A DNA stretch of 35,031 nucleotides from the NCBI GenBank assembly GCA_029261165.1, contig JAJDBV010000036.1, forward strand, positions 1 through 35,031, given 5' to 3'. The translations under genes were made by a program, and so were the position numbers. The DNA is from Nitrospirota bacterium. GTDB lineage: Bacteria; Nitrospirota; Nitrospiria; SBBL01; JAADHI01. Positions 7,981 to 16,041 of the stretch are shown here, in pieces. Under the pieces are notes generated by a model. It was not told the DNA's origin and searched no databases. It was given only the letters and a program-made list of their open reading frames with translations. Positions within the stretch are counted from its first letter, which is position 1, and every line of letters begins with the position of its first letter.

Positions 7981-8712
7981 ATGAAGCTGGAAGGAAAGGT
8001 TGTTCTCATCACCGGGGCAGCGCGACGTATTGGAAAAGCGGTTGCCTTGTCCGTTGCCGGAAGAGGCGCCAAGGCCGTCATTCACTACAATCAGTCAAAA
8101 GATGAGGCGCTACAGCTTGTTGATGAAATCGGTACGGGTGGGGGAATGGCCTCCGCCGTTCAGGGGGACATTCGAAGGGTGGCGGATTGTGAGCGGATCG
8201 TCAGGGAATGCTGCGACAGGTTTGACGGAATAGACGTCCTGATTAACAATGCCTCGGTCTTTTTCAAAACCCCCTTTTTTCAAGTCACTGAACAAGAATG
8301 GGACACAACGCTTGACGCCAATTTAAAAGGCGGCTTCTTCTGTGCTCAGGCCGCCGCAAAAGAGATGCAGGAGCGGGGCGGGAAAATCATTAATATTGCC
8401 GATTGGTCAGGACTACGGCCCTATAAAAACTACGTCCCCTACTGCATATCAAAAGCCGGCGTGATCGCCATGACTAAGGGCTTGGCCCGTACCCTGGCCC
8501 CGAAGATCGAAGTCAACGCCGTTGCCCCCGGCCCCATACTTCCGGCGAAAGACTATGATGAGAACGACAAGGAAACAATCATCCGGCACACACCGCTTGG
8601 GAGATTCGGATCACCGGATGACATTGTCAATGCCGTCCTCTTCCTCCTGGAAGGGACAGATTTTATGACCGGATCGACGATCATCATCGACGGAGGCAGG
8701 CTCATTTCTTAA
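7981..8712 (+). CDS. Short-chain dehydrogenase of pteridine reductase (PTR1/FolM) type
   Basis: The protein has 243 residues and a full Rossmann SDR fold. The cofactor motif TGAARRIG (11-18) carries the double arginine seen in pteridine reductases rather than the usual TGxxxGIG. NNASVFFKTP (89-98) also matches that subgroup. The catalytic Tyr154 and Lys158 (YCISK) are present. The usual catalytic serine is replaced by Asp141, exactly 13 residues before the tyrosine, as in PTR1 (Asp181/Tyr194). Family members reduce dihydro- or oxidised pterins, or dihydrofolate, with NADPH. A pyruvoyl-tetrahydropterin-synthase-family gene is next, supporting a pterin substrate. GGAGG lies 9 nt before the start. 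It could instead be annotated generically as FabG-like, which would miss these features. Confidence 0.88.
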   Translation: MKLEGKVVLITGAARRIGKAVALSVAGRGAKAVIHYNQSKDEALQLVDEIGTGGGMASAVQGDIRRVADCERIVRECCDRFDGIDVLINNASVFFKTPFFQVTEQEWDTTLDANLKGGFFCAQAAAKEMQERGGKIINIADWSGLRPYKNYVPYCISKAGVIAMTKGLARTLAPKIEVNAVAPGPILPAKDYDENDKETIIRHTPLGRFGSPDDIVNAVLFLLEGTDFMTGSTIIIDGGRLIS

Positions 8713-8721
8713 AAAGAGTCC

Positions 8722-8866
8722 CTATTCAGCGTGCCACTATTTTTCTTCAGGGCAAGTGAGGAGCACAGAACCGCAGCGTCGTGTCACTACGTGAGGATTC
8801 GAGCACCACAACAACGCAGACATGGAGGGATGGGTCTCGCGAAGCCAAATAGGGGTGTGCCAGATC
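8722..8866 (+). repeat. Dispersed palindromic element, copy A
   Basis: Imperfect palindrome beginning 9 bp after the SDR stop codon. It shares the core GAGGAGCACAGAACCGCAGC and the sequence GTGAGGATTCGAGCACCACA with copies at 22645, 24217 and 29767, in the same orientation. Its right arm (8828-8848) is the exact 21-nt reverse complement of the left-arm segment 24240-24260 of copy D. Outer ends (ATTCAGCGTGCC and GTGTGCCAGATCG) pair only partly. Confidence 0.85.
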
Positions 8867-8887
8867 GTTAAAAAAGAAAGGGGTCGT

Positions 8888-9289
8888 ATGTACAAGGTCA
8901 CACGATATATCGAATTCTGTTATGGTCATCGTCTCTTAAACTACAGTGGCAAGTGCCGCCACCTCCACGGCCACAATGCAAAGGCCGAGATCGAACTCTA
9001 CGCCGAAGTGCTCGACGCACTCGGGATGGTCCGCGATTTTGAAGTGATCAAGAAGGTCGTTCAGGTGTGGATCGATGAAAATCTCGACCACAAGATGATC
9101 CTTTGCAAAGACGACCCACTGATCCCTTCCCTTAAGGACTTGAACGAGCGCCATTATATTATTGATCAAAATCCAACCGCAGAGGCGATCTCTAAGCTCA
9201 TCTATGACTATGCCGCCTCACAAGAACTTCCCATCTCAGAGGTCCGGCTGTGGGAAACGCCGAGGTCGTACGCAACCTACCGACGGTAG
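8888..9289 (+). CDS. 6-pyruvoyl-tetrahydropterin synthase / QueD family enzyme
   Basis: The protein has 133 residues, the usual length of this family. Zinc ligands His14 (YGHRL), His27 and His29 (HLHGHN) are visible. The motif is CxxxHGH with Cys23, as in QueD and classical PTPS rather than the Glu-type PTPS-III. Other conserved parts are VRDFEVIK, NLDHK (His68), NPTAEAI and LWETP (Glu123). The enzyme acts on 7,8-dihydroneopterin triphosphate, giving 6-carboxytetrahydropterin (queuosine route) or 6-pyruvoyl-tetrahydropterin. No queC or queE is in the window. The pteridine-reductase-like gene immediately upstream suggests a reduced-pterin route as an alternative. ATG at 8888 is chosen because the sequence upstream belongs to palindromic element A. 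Confidence 0.9.
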   Translation: MYKVTRYIEFCYGHRLLNYSGKCRHLHGHNAKAEIELYAEVLDALGMVRDFEVIKKVVQVWIDENLDHKMILCKDDPLIPSLKDLNERHYIIDQNPTAEAISKLIYDYAASQELPISEVRLWETPRSYATYRR

Positions 9290-9292
9290 AAT

Positions 9293-9432
9293 GGAAGGAC
9301 TCAGCACACCCGTCTAATCCTCCATGGCTGCGTTACTGTGGTGCTCGAATCCTCACGTAGTCACACTACGCTGCGGATCTGCGCTCCTCGTGCCTTGCCC
9401 TGAAGAATTATCCAGGCATGCTGAGCCCTTCC
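9293..9432 (-). repeat. Dispersed palindromic element, copy B
   Basis: A 140-bp copy in reverse orientation, starting 3 bp after the stop codon of the pterin enzyme. Ends GGAAGGACTCAGCACACC and (reverse complement of the other end) GGAAGGGCTCAGCATGCC match at 16 of 18 positions. The inner hairpin is CGTAGT-GTG-ACTACG. It lies between convergent genes, with accD downstream. Confidence 0.88.
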
Positions 9433-9474
9433 ACCTGAAATGGGCTATAACCAGGAAAGAAAATAATGTGGACT

Positions 9475-9584
9475 TATAAAAAAGCCGTCACTCCGGTTCA
9501 GGCTGGAGTCCAGAAGGAAGGAAAACCACGGAGAAAGACCGGATTCCGGCCTTCGTAGTAATGACGGGAATGGCCTTTTTTATA
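9475..9584. repeat. Second type of palindromic repeat (CGTCATTCC-like)
   Basis: A 110-bp unit flanked by TATAAAAAAGCC and GGCCTTTTTTATA, which are inverted copies. Inside, CCGTCACTCC...GCTGGAGTCCAG on the left and the reverse complement CCGTCATT...GCCGGAATCCGG on the right are related. With element B it fills the 316-bp gap between the pterin enzyme and accD. The T-run on either strand could let it terminate accD transcription. Confidence 0.55.
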
Positions 9585-9605
9585 CTTTTTACGCGTGCAG
9601 ATGAA

Positions 9606-10439
9606 TTAAAAATAGGAGAGGAGTTGGATGAGGGTTTGGCGGAGGTTTTTCCTTTCGACGACCATGTCGATCGTGCCGTGTTCGAGGAGGAACTCCGCTC
9701 GCTGAAATCCCTCCGGGAGCTGTTCTTTGATGGTCTGTTCAATAACACGCGGCCCGGCAAACCCGATGAGGGACTTCGGCTCTGCAATGATAATATCACC
9801 CAACATTGAGAAGCTTGCAGTCACCCCGCCGAAGGTCGGATCGGTCAATACAGAGATATAGGGCACTTTTTCCGCTTGAAGCCGGGCGATTGCCGCACTC
9901 GTTTTCGCCATCTGCATAAGGGAAAGAATGCCCTCCTGCATCCTCGCCCCCCCTGAGGCGGAAAAAAGGATTAAGGGGTGATGGGCCTCCGTTGCCCGTT
10001 CTATACCCCGAGCGAGCTTCTCTCCCACCACGGACCCCATACTGCCGGCCATAAAGCTGAAATTAAACACCCCCACGACGACGGGCCGCCGGTTCATTTT
10101 GGCCGCACCAATGACCAGGGCATCTGAATGTCCCGTCTTTTCCTGATTTTTTTTGATTCGGTCTTTGTATCGAACGGAATCTTTGAAGTCCAGCGGGTCA
10201 CATGCGGCCAGGGACCGATCCCATTCCGTCAGGAGGCCCTCGTCCACAATCATATCGATCCGCTCATGTACCGAAATGGGAAAGTGGTAATCGCACTTTG
10301 GGCAAACCTTCCCGTTGCGTACCAGCTCCTTTCGGTAGATCACCCCGCGGCAATTATTACACTTGACCCAGAGCCCTTCCGGGATCTTGATCTTCTTGGT
10401 CTCGGTATCGAGATGTTTTTCCTTCTTAAACCAAGGCAT
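9606..10439 (-). CDS. accD: Acetyl-CoA carboxylase carboxyltransferase subunit beta
   Basis: AccD and AccA form the carboxyltransferase that makes malonyl-CoA for fatty acid synthesis. The N-terminal zinc ribbon has all four cysteines (C27, C30, C46, C49; VKCNNC and VCPKC). The crotonase-like domain carries SASGGARMQEGILSLMQMAK, SVLTDPTFGGVTASFSMLGD and GFAGPRVIEQTI. Length (277) is normal. ATG at 10439 is chosen because GGAGG lies 6-7 nt upstream. It follows metK with a 69-bp gap in the same direction. accA is not in the window. Confidence 0.96.
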   Translation of the reverse strand: MPWFKKEKHLDTETKKIKIPEGLWVKCNNCRGVIYRKELVRNGKVCPKCDYHFPISVHERIDMIVDEGLLTEWDRSLAACDPLDFKDSVRYKDRIKKNQEKTGHSDALVIGAAKMNRRPVVVGVFNFSFMAGSMGSVVGEKLARGIERATEAHHPLILFSASGGARMQEGILSLMQMAKTSAAIARLQAEKVPYISVLTDPTFGGVTASFSMLGDIIIAEPKSLIGFAGPRVIEQTIKEQLPEGFQRAEFLLEHGTIDMVVERKNLRQTLIQLLSYF

Positions 10440-10508
10440 GTCCTGCCTCCGCCCAGAATTCAAGGAAGCTCTGAATCGCGTTGACTTAATCGATACACCG
10501 ACAATGGA

Positions 10509-11660
10509 TTACAGTCCTGCGGCCTGTTTCACTTTATCCACCATATCTGTCTTTTCCCAGGTAAACTCAGGGAGATTTCGGCCAAAATGACCATAGGCGG
10601 CCGTCTTCTTGTATATTGGCCTACGAAGGTCCAGATGTTCAATTATGCCCTTGGGTGTCATTGGGAAAAGGTCTCTGACAATCTTGGAGAGTTTTTCCTG
10701 GTCGACTTTCCCTGTGTCCTTGGTGTCAATCAAGATTGATACCGGGTCAACAACACCAATCGCGTATGCAAGCTGAACCTCACAACGTTCCGCGACGCCT
10801 GCAGCAACCAGGTTTTTGGCAATATATCTCGCCATATAAGAAGCAGATCGGTCAACCTTGCTTGGGTCCTTTCCGGAAAAAGCACCGCCGCCATGACTTC
10901 CAACCCCGCCATAAGTATCAACAATAATTTTCCGCCCCGTTAATCCGGCATCTCCTTGCGGTCCGCCGATAACAAAGCGTCCTGTGGGATTAATATGATA
11001 GATCATACTTTCATCATCGATGAGTTCTTCCGGAATCACCGGCCGAATCACATTTTCAATAATATCTTCCCTGAGATCCTTGAGTGAGATTTCAGGACTG
11101 TGCTGTGTTGAGACAACCACGGTTGAGACCCGCACCGGTTTTCCGTCTCGATAGACAACGGTCACCTGGGCTTTACCATCCGGACGAAGATAAGGAAGGA
11201 TGTTTGTCTTTCTCATTTCAGCCAACCGACGGGTCATCTTGTGTGCCAGCATGATCGGCATCGGCATCAACTCCGGCGTCTCGTTTGTCGCATAACCAAA
11301 CATCAAACCTTGATCTCCCGCGCCGCCGGTATCAACCCCCATCGCAATATCTGGACTCTGGCTATGAATTCCCGTAATTACACCACAGGTCTCATAATCA
11401 TAACCATATTTTGCCCGTGTATAACCGACCTCCTTAATTGTTTGACGAACGATGTCTGAGATTTCTACATAACATGTTGTCGAGATCTCACCCGCGACAA
11501 AGGCGAGACCGGTTGTCACCATTGCTTCGCAAGCAACCCGGCCCGTCGGGTCCTGAGACAATATCGCATCCAATACCGCATCCGAAATTTGATCCGCTAT
11601 CTTATCCGGATGCCCCTCTGTGACCGATTCAGAAGTAAATAAATAATTCAGTCGGCTCAT
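10509..11660 (-). CDS. metK: S-adenosylmethionine synthetase
   Basis: Makes S-adenosylmethionine from methionine and ATP. Signatures include [18 protein letters not shown] at the N-terminus, [20 protein letters not shown], and the P-loop-like [16 protein letters not shown]. Length (383) is typical. ATG at 11660 follows AGGAGGAG closely; an in-frame TTG lies three bases earlier. No clear SAM riboswitch fold was found in the 134-bp gap upstream, which is largely taken by the terminator of the cytochrome operon. Confidence 0.97.
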   Translation of the reverse strand: MSRLNYLFTSESVTEGHPDKIADQISDAVLDAILSQDPTGRVACEAMVTTGLAFVAGEISTTCYVEISDIVRQTIKEVGYTRAKYGYDYETCGVITGIHSQSPDIAMGVDTGGAGDQGLMFGYATNETPELMPMPIMLAHKMTRRLAEMRKTNILPYLRPDGKAQVTVVYRDGKPVRVSTVVVSTQHSPEISLKDLREDIIENVIRPVIPEELIDDESMIYHINPTGRFVIGGPQGDAGLTGRKIIVDTYGGVGSHGGGAFSGKDPSKVDRSASYMARYIAKNLVAAGVAERCEVQLAYAIGVVDPVSILIDTKDTGKVDQEKLSKIVRDLFPMTPKGIIEHLDLRRPIYKKTAAYGHFGRNLPEFTWEKTDMVDKVKQAAGL

Positions 11661-11730
11661 CAACTCCTCCTATTTTTGGGATATAAAACACTATGGTGAA
11701 CATGTAAGATCCCATTCTACAGATTAAATG

Positions 11731-11769
11731 AAAAAGGGCGGACGCAGTTTAATGCATCCACCCTTTCTC
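11731..11769 (-). terminator. Intrinsic terminator of the cytochrome operon
   Basis: On the minus strand a 13-bp stem (AAAGGGTGGATGC / GCGTCCGCCCTTT, two G-U pairs) with an 8-nt loop is followed by TTTTTC. Stem arms are at 11733-11745 and 11754-11766. It starts 26 bp past the last cytochrome gene and separates it from metK. Confidence 0.85.
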
Positions 11770-11794
11770 ATAAGCTTCATATTCCGATGATGAA

Positions 11795-13573
11795 CTATTT
11801 CAACGGTAAGTCCTCATCTTCTTTGTAATTCACGGCCGCCCTGCGTGCAATGACCAGGCAACCAAAAATTGCGCCGAACACGACGACTGGAACGACATAG
11901 ACTGAGCCTGGAATCGGCGGTTCCATCATCAGGTAGTAGAATGTCGAAAGGGCCATCCTTCCGCCAACTTCACCCGCATCCCCATCCCATGCGAAGAAGG
12001 TAATCGGTATATTCTTTCCGTTGACCAATTGGGCTGATTTTTCCTTGTCATCGGTCAGAAGCGAACGCTTCAGGATCACCTGCCATCGGCCATCGGTCCA
12101 CTTTGCATAGGCGACCTTGACGTTGTTGCTTCCTTCTCGAAGCACCACCTTGTCGATTCCATTCCCTTCATACTCCTTCACGGTACCATCTGACTCCCAT
12201 TTCCAGAGATCAACGCCTCGCTTTTCGTCACCATGCACAAAATACCATTTTGTCGGTGGCGGGATCTCTTCCCACTTCTGTCCGAACTGGATCGCAATCG
12301 CATCGTTATAGACGCCTTTTGGCAGCGGGTTGACGTTCTTTAGGGGGCCGCGCGCGCCATCTGTCTCGTGGGTAAATTGCGTAGTTGCGATTGCAGGGAA
12401 GGCCTCTGACTGCAAGCGATTCATATCATATCTCGCTTCTCCGTCCGGGTCGAGATGGCTTTCAGTGCGATCATCCCACTCAAAAAGGAGGGCAACTTCC
12501 TTCTCATCGTAGAGAGAACGCACGCGAATATCATCAACGGTCCGAATGAAATGCCGAGGCGGCTGAATAATCTGGCTCGCCAATCCGACATATTGGGGTT
12601 CCAAAATATTCCACTTCTCATCGTTCGGATCAGAGGGCGTTCCGCCTTCCTCCAAGAATTTGGATTTAATAACAAATCCGATTGAGGGTTTTCCTGAGTT
12701 CGGATCGAGCGGATATTTGACCTCGGTGAGCGAAATCACAAAGTTGGCCACATGCCACCGTTCTTCTTCCGTCAATTCATCTTTAAAAGAGGGCATCGGC
12801 GTACCGTTCAGGCCGGTTGAGACCTCACGAAAGATATTCCGAGGATTGTAGGGGTCTCTCCGGTTTCCACGAAGATTCCATGGCTTCTGGAGATTCGCCG
12901 GAAAGATCGGGAAACCCCAATCGCCCCGCTGTGACAAGTTGCCGTTCCCCCGTCCTTCAACACCGTGGCATTCAACACACTTTGCCTTGTTCATAAAGAT
13001 GTCACGTCCCAACTCTATACTTTCCGGTGAAGAAGGGATCTGATTTCCGTAACTGATCACGGTGATCTCTTCATCCGGATCGTCAAATTCACGATCCTTG
13101 ACCAGCTCCTTTTTAATGAATGCAATGGCCTGTTTCATCTCTTCGTCTGAAAGGATCCCCGCCCAAGGGGGCATCACAGATCCCTGAAGACCATGTCGAA
13201 CGGTATTGAGAAGATCTTCATCGGTCGGGAGCTCACCGCTTCCTGTGTGACGAATTTTAAAGGTCCCGGCATTAAAGTTTCTTGGCTTCGTTACGAGCCG
13301 AATCGCAGAAGGCCCATCCCCTGCTCCATCCGGACCATGGCACCAGACACACTTCTTGAAATAAACAGCCTTTCCCTTCTCGATGGTCCCGCCATCCTCT
13401 TTGGCCGGCTTGTAAGGGCCGGGAGCCGGTATAACCTCCGCCGCTCCGATCTTGAATGTCTGGGCCTCTGCTAACCCGCCAAAACCCATGATCAGGCTCA
13501 GGAGGGCAAACATGGAGACGCCGATAAGAGAGTACTTCTTTCTTGCCCTGCTCTCTTCGATCTTTCGTATCAT
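11795..13573 (-). CDS. Diheme cytochrome c with ethylbenzene-dehydrogenase-gamma-like heme domain
   Basis: The protein has 592 residues. A leader (about 15-37) is followed by two c-type heme domains: CVWCH (75-79) with likely axial Met in VMPPW, and CVECH (199-203) with GTPMPSF. The second half resembles the DMSO-reductase type II gamma-subunit / EB_dh heme-b domain, for example DDIRVRSLYDEKEVALLFEW and VAYAKWTDGRWQVILKRSL. A C-terminal helix (VYVVPVVVFGAIFGCLVIA) anchors it. Gamma-like proteins normally partner a molybdopterin enzyme (ethylbenzene dehydrogenase, nitrite oxidoreductase), but no alpha or beta subunit is in this window. Here it is the last gene of the CydA-like operon, so it more likely moves electrons to or from that complex. 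ATG at 13573 follows GAGGGGG. Confidence 0.88.
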   Translation of the reverse strand: MIRKIEESRARKKYSLIGVSMFALLSLIMGFGGLAEAQTFKIGAAEVIPAPGPYKPAKEDGGTIEKGKAVYFKKCVWCHGPDGAGDGPSAIRLVTKPRNFNAGTFKIRHTGSGELPTDEDLLNTVRHGLQGSVMPPWAGILSDEEMKQAIAFIKKELVKDREFDDPDEEITVISYGNQIPSSPESIELGRDIFMNKAKCVECHGVEGRGNGNLSQRGDWGFPIFPANLQKPWNLRGNRRDPYNPRNIFREVSTGLNGTPMPSFKDELTEEERWHVANFVISLTEVKYPLDPNSGKPSIGFVIKSKFLEEGGTPSDPNDEKWNILEPQYVGLASQIIQPPRHFIRTVDDIRVRSLYDEKEVALLFEWDDRTESHLDPDGEARYDMNRLQSEAFPAIATTQFTHETDGARGPLKNVNPLPKGVYNDAIAIQFGQKWEEIPPPTKWYFVHGDEKRGVDLWKWESDGTVKEYEGNGIDKVVLREGSNNVKVAYAKWTDGRWQVILKRSLLTDDKEKSAQLVNGKNIPITFFAWDGDAGEVGGRMALSTFYYLMMEPPIPGSVYVVPVVVFGAIFGCLVIARRAAVNYKEDEDLPLK

Positions 13574-13624
13574 TTTTATAAATCCCCCTCTTAAATTATC
13601 AATTTCAACCACCGGGACAGATTC

Positions 13625-14632
13625 TTAACCCCATGTTCTCGGGAAGAATCCAGTATGCCAGTACTCAAACACGATGACCTTCCAGATTTCGTTCGTGGTC
13701 AGATGCTTTTCCCAGGGCGGCATGGCCGATGCCCAGGGGAATGCCTCACGAGAAAGATCGGGTCCACCTTTAGCGACGCGCCAGAACACGAAGGTCTCCT
13801 GGAGCTGGGCGATCGTTCCCGGATCTGCAAAGTTTGCCGGAATCGGGTTGAAGGCAAATGAGAACGGCCCCCTGCCGTCGAGGTTATCTCCATGGCAGAA
13901 GAAGCAACCCGCCGTTCCAAAAAAGACGACGCCCCCTTCACGCACTTCCTGGAGAAACCTCGGGACATCCCCTGTCCAGGAATTTCCGCCGAAGTATTTA
14001 CTCTCATCCCCAACCTTCAAGTACTCCCCATCATCACCAACCCGAAAAGGATTTTCAGCCGTCTGAAGGGTGACCAGTTTCTTATGAACATTGATGCTCG
14101 CCGGAGGGGCGGGATGAACCGTCCGCAGTTCAATCGGCTCACCAAACTTCGGCAGCATTGTATTGTAGGTTTGGGCGGCAATCAATCCGGGCAAAATCAG
14201 AAATGTTGCATACCGACTCATTTTTGCCTTTGTGTGGTCATCCCGGAGCATCGATGCAATCGGTCCAGAGAAAGCCTCCCAGGATTCGGTCGTGATCGTG
14301 CAGTAACAGAGGATCACCAGCGTGCAGACCCCCATGTACATCGCGAGAAGCGAAAAAGGGATGGGGGGTTGGAGGATCACCCTAAAATTGATGTAAGCAA
14401 GGATATAGAGAATGGGGGCCTGCAGGAGCTTCGGAATCGTTATCCCCATCTTGTGCTTGACGATCCATCCTAAAAAGATTGCCCCAAGGACCAGCCCAAC
14501 CTCAATCACCAGGGCGAAGGTTCCCGCGTCGATGAATCCGGTCGCGCCCCCTCCCGCCCAAGAGACAACAGGCAAGGCCAGGAGAAGGAATAGAACCTGT
14601 GTTAGCATTGTCTTCTTTCTAATATTGAACAT
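13625..14632 (-). CDS. Membrane-anchored monoheme cytochrome c
   Basis: The protein has 335 residues. After a leader, about four hydrophobic spans lie between residues 35 and 155 (LVIEVGLVLGAIFLGWIV, LLAMYMGVCTLVILCYC, YATFLILPGLIAAQTY). The C-terminal periplasmic part has one c-type heme site, CFFCH (243-247), with the downstream ASAMPPWEKHLT giving the likely methionine ligand. It probably passes electrons between the diheme proteins and the CydA-like subunit. ATG at 14632 is preferred because GGGAGG lies about 10 nt upstream, while the earlier ATG at 14659 has no ribosome site. It precedes the EB_dh-like cytochrome by 51 bp. Confidence 0.85.
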   Translation of the reverse strand: MFNIRKKTMLTQVLFLLLALPVVSWAGGGATGFIDAGTFALVIEVGLVLGAIFLGWIVKHKMGITIPKLLQAPILYILAYINFRVILQPPIPFSLLAMYMGVCTLVILCYCTITTESWEAFSGPIASMLRDDHTKAKMSRYATFLILPGLIAAQTYNTMLPKFGEPIELRTVHPAPPASINVHKKLVTLQTAENPFRVGDDGEYLKVGDESKYFGGNSWTGDVPRFLQEVREGGVVFFGTAGCFFCHGDNLDGRGPFSFAFNPIPANFADPGTIAQLQETFVFWRVAKGGPDLSREAFPWASAMPPWEKHLTTNEIWKVIVFEYWHTGFFPRTWG

Positions 14633-14689
14633 AATTGTTCTGCCTCCCTTTTTCAACATTCAATTTGATTAAAACAGCGGTATTTATTT

Positions 14690-14717
14690 AACTAAAAAGT
14701 CTTCCCTTGAAGGAAGA
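14690..14717 (-). terminator. Weak terminator-like hairpin inside the cytochrome operon
   Basis: On the minus strand TCTTCC-TTCAAG-GGAAGA (14700-14717) is followed by CTTTTTAG. The stem is only 6 bp. It lies between the diheme and monoheme cytochrome genes and could lower expression of the last two genes or mark an RNA processing site. Confidence 0.4.
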
Positions 14718-14768
14718 GGAGCCATTATTTCCACCCCTCCTCCTTCACCCTTCTCCAGGGATTTTCTA

Positions 14769-15974
14769 CTAGGACAAGTCCCCACTTTTTACTTCGCCCA
14801 GTGAAGCTTCCGGAGGAGGCAGGATCGATCCCTCTTTTTCATTTGGCAGACGATCCATTCCTTCGGCAACGGCCGAAGCGACATCCTGGTTCAATAGATA
14901 ATCAACCATTACATCAAGTCCGGAGACAGTGAACTTATGCCTGAAGTCCTTGAGCATGTCATCCGCGAATCCCGGAACGATGAAGGCGCCCGGGTCCATG
15001 ATTGATTCAATCACATACTCCCTTGGCGTCGTCGCATGGGCTTTCCCCTCTTTCACCGCCTTCTTATACTCCGGTGACTTGATGCGATTCGGGGCATTGG
15101 TTTTCTCAATCAACAATGGCCCAATCATGCCGGTCTTCGCGATGGCCACCCCCGGAATCTTATGGCAGGCAAAACAGGTCATCTCCTTTACAATCTCATC
15201 AACCGTCATGCTACCGAGCGCAACCGGCGGGCCTTTCGGCTTCTCTTCTTCTTCCTCCCCTTCGCCTTCAGCCGGGGCCGCCAATTCTTTTCCGAAATAA
15301 GACTCCCAGGAGTCCTTGGCGGTCCACTTGCTTTCATCCCCGTCCCGCAACTGAAGGAAGGAAACCACTGCGACGATCTCGGTGTCGGCCAACTCGATCG
15401 GCGGCTTATTGATGATGGGCATCGGACTGACGGTATCGTTTGTCCCTTTCAGGCCAAAACCCACGACCACGAAGCAGTTGGGACAGTACTCCGACTCGAT
15501 CAGATACTCGCCGCCCGTTGTGGCATGAGGAACAATGCCGGAATTTTTCTCTCCATTGGCGTGAAGCTTCTTAAACTCTTCATAACGCCCCTTCACCCTC
15601 TCGTGTGAACGCGCCTCCTCAGAGATCTTCAGCAAGGGCGGCTCCATTTCAGGGAGGGCGAGGAGGTTCGGGCAACGGTCGGCCTTCTGCTCCAGGAAGA
15701 AACGGTGACAGAGTGGACACTGCCCTTTCCCGATCGGACCTTCCCCTTTTGCCAAGACACCCAGAGGGTCGTTCGACCCAAAGATGATCTTTTCACCCAT
15801 TGTCGACAACTGATCCGGCGTAACCTCATCAAGGTTGATCGCCTCCGCCGCCTCCGGTGCATCTCCCCGAATTTGCGGCAGCCAGTTCGTATATCCTGCA
15901 AAGGCCCCGAGAATAAACATGTACCAGAGCGCAACTTTTATTACGATTGTCCCTGCACCTTTTTTCTTAGCCAT
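14769..15974 (-). CDS. Membrane-anchored diheme cytochrome c
   Basis: The protein has 401 residues. An N-terminal span (about 10-30, VIKVALWYMFILGAFAGY) anchors two cytochrome c domains: CPLCH (86-90) and CFACH (267-271), separated by an acidic linker (EGEGEEEEEKPKG, about 236-248). Met185 in SPMP is the likely axial ligand of the first heme. A further CPNC pair (164-167) lacks the heme histidine and sits where the second domain reads MDPGAF, so it is not a heme site but could be a disulfide or metal site. The second domain lacks an obvious matching methionine. It lies between the CydA-like gene (67 bp) and the monoheme cytochrome. I know no firm family name for it. Confidence 0.86.
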   Translation of the reverse strand: MAKKKGAGTIVIKVALWYMFILGAFAGYTNWLPQIRGDAPEAAEAINLDEVTPDQLSTMGEKIIFGSNDPLGVLAKGEGPIGKGQCPLCHRFFLEQKADRCPNLLALPEMEPPLLKISEEARSHERVKGRYEEFKKLHANGEKNSGIVPHATTGGEYLIESEYCPNCFVVVGFGLKGTNDTVSPMPIINKPPIELADTEIVAVVSFLQLRDGDESKWTAKDSWESYFGKELAAPAEGEGEEEEEKPKGPPVALGSMTVDEIVKEMTCFACHKIPGVAIAKTGMIGPLLIEKTNAPNRIKSPEYKKAVKEGKAHATTPREYVIESIMDPGAFIVPGFADDMLKDFRHKFTVSGLDVMVDYLLNQDVASAVAEGMDRLPNEKEGSILPPPEASLGEVKSGDLS

Positions 15975-16041
15975 ACCCTTCTTTTACCCCCTCTTAAAGT
16001 TGGGGGCCGACTGAATCGGCCCCCGCAAACGTAAACCCAGC

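Noticed and set aside
8747-8929. Minus-strand open frame between the SDR and the pterin enzyme
   Set aside because: It lies within palindromic element A and overlaps the next gene's start; no coding signal.
11661-11794. SAM riboswitch upstream of metK
   Set aside because: The only strong structure here is the terminator of the upstream operon; no SAM-aptamer-like junction could be drawn.
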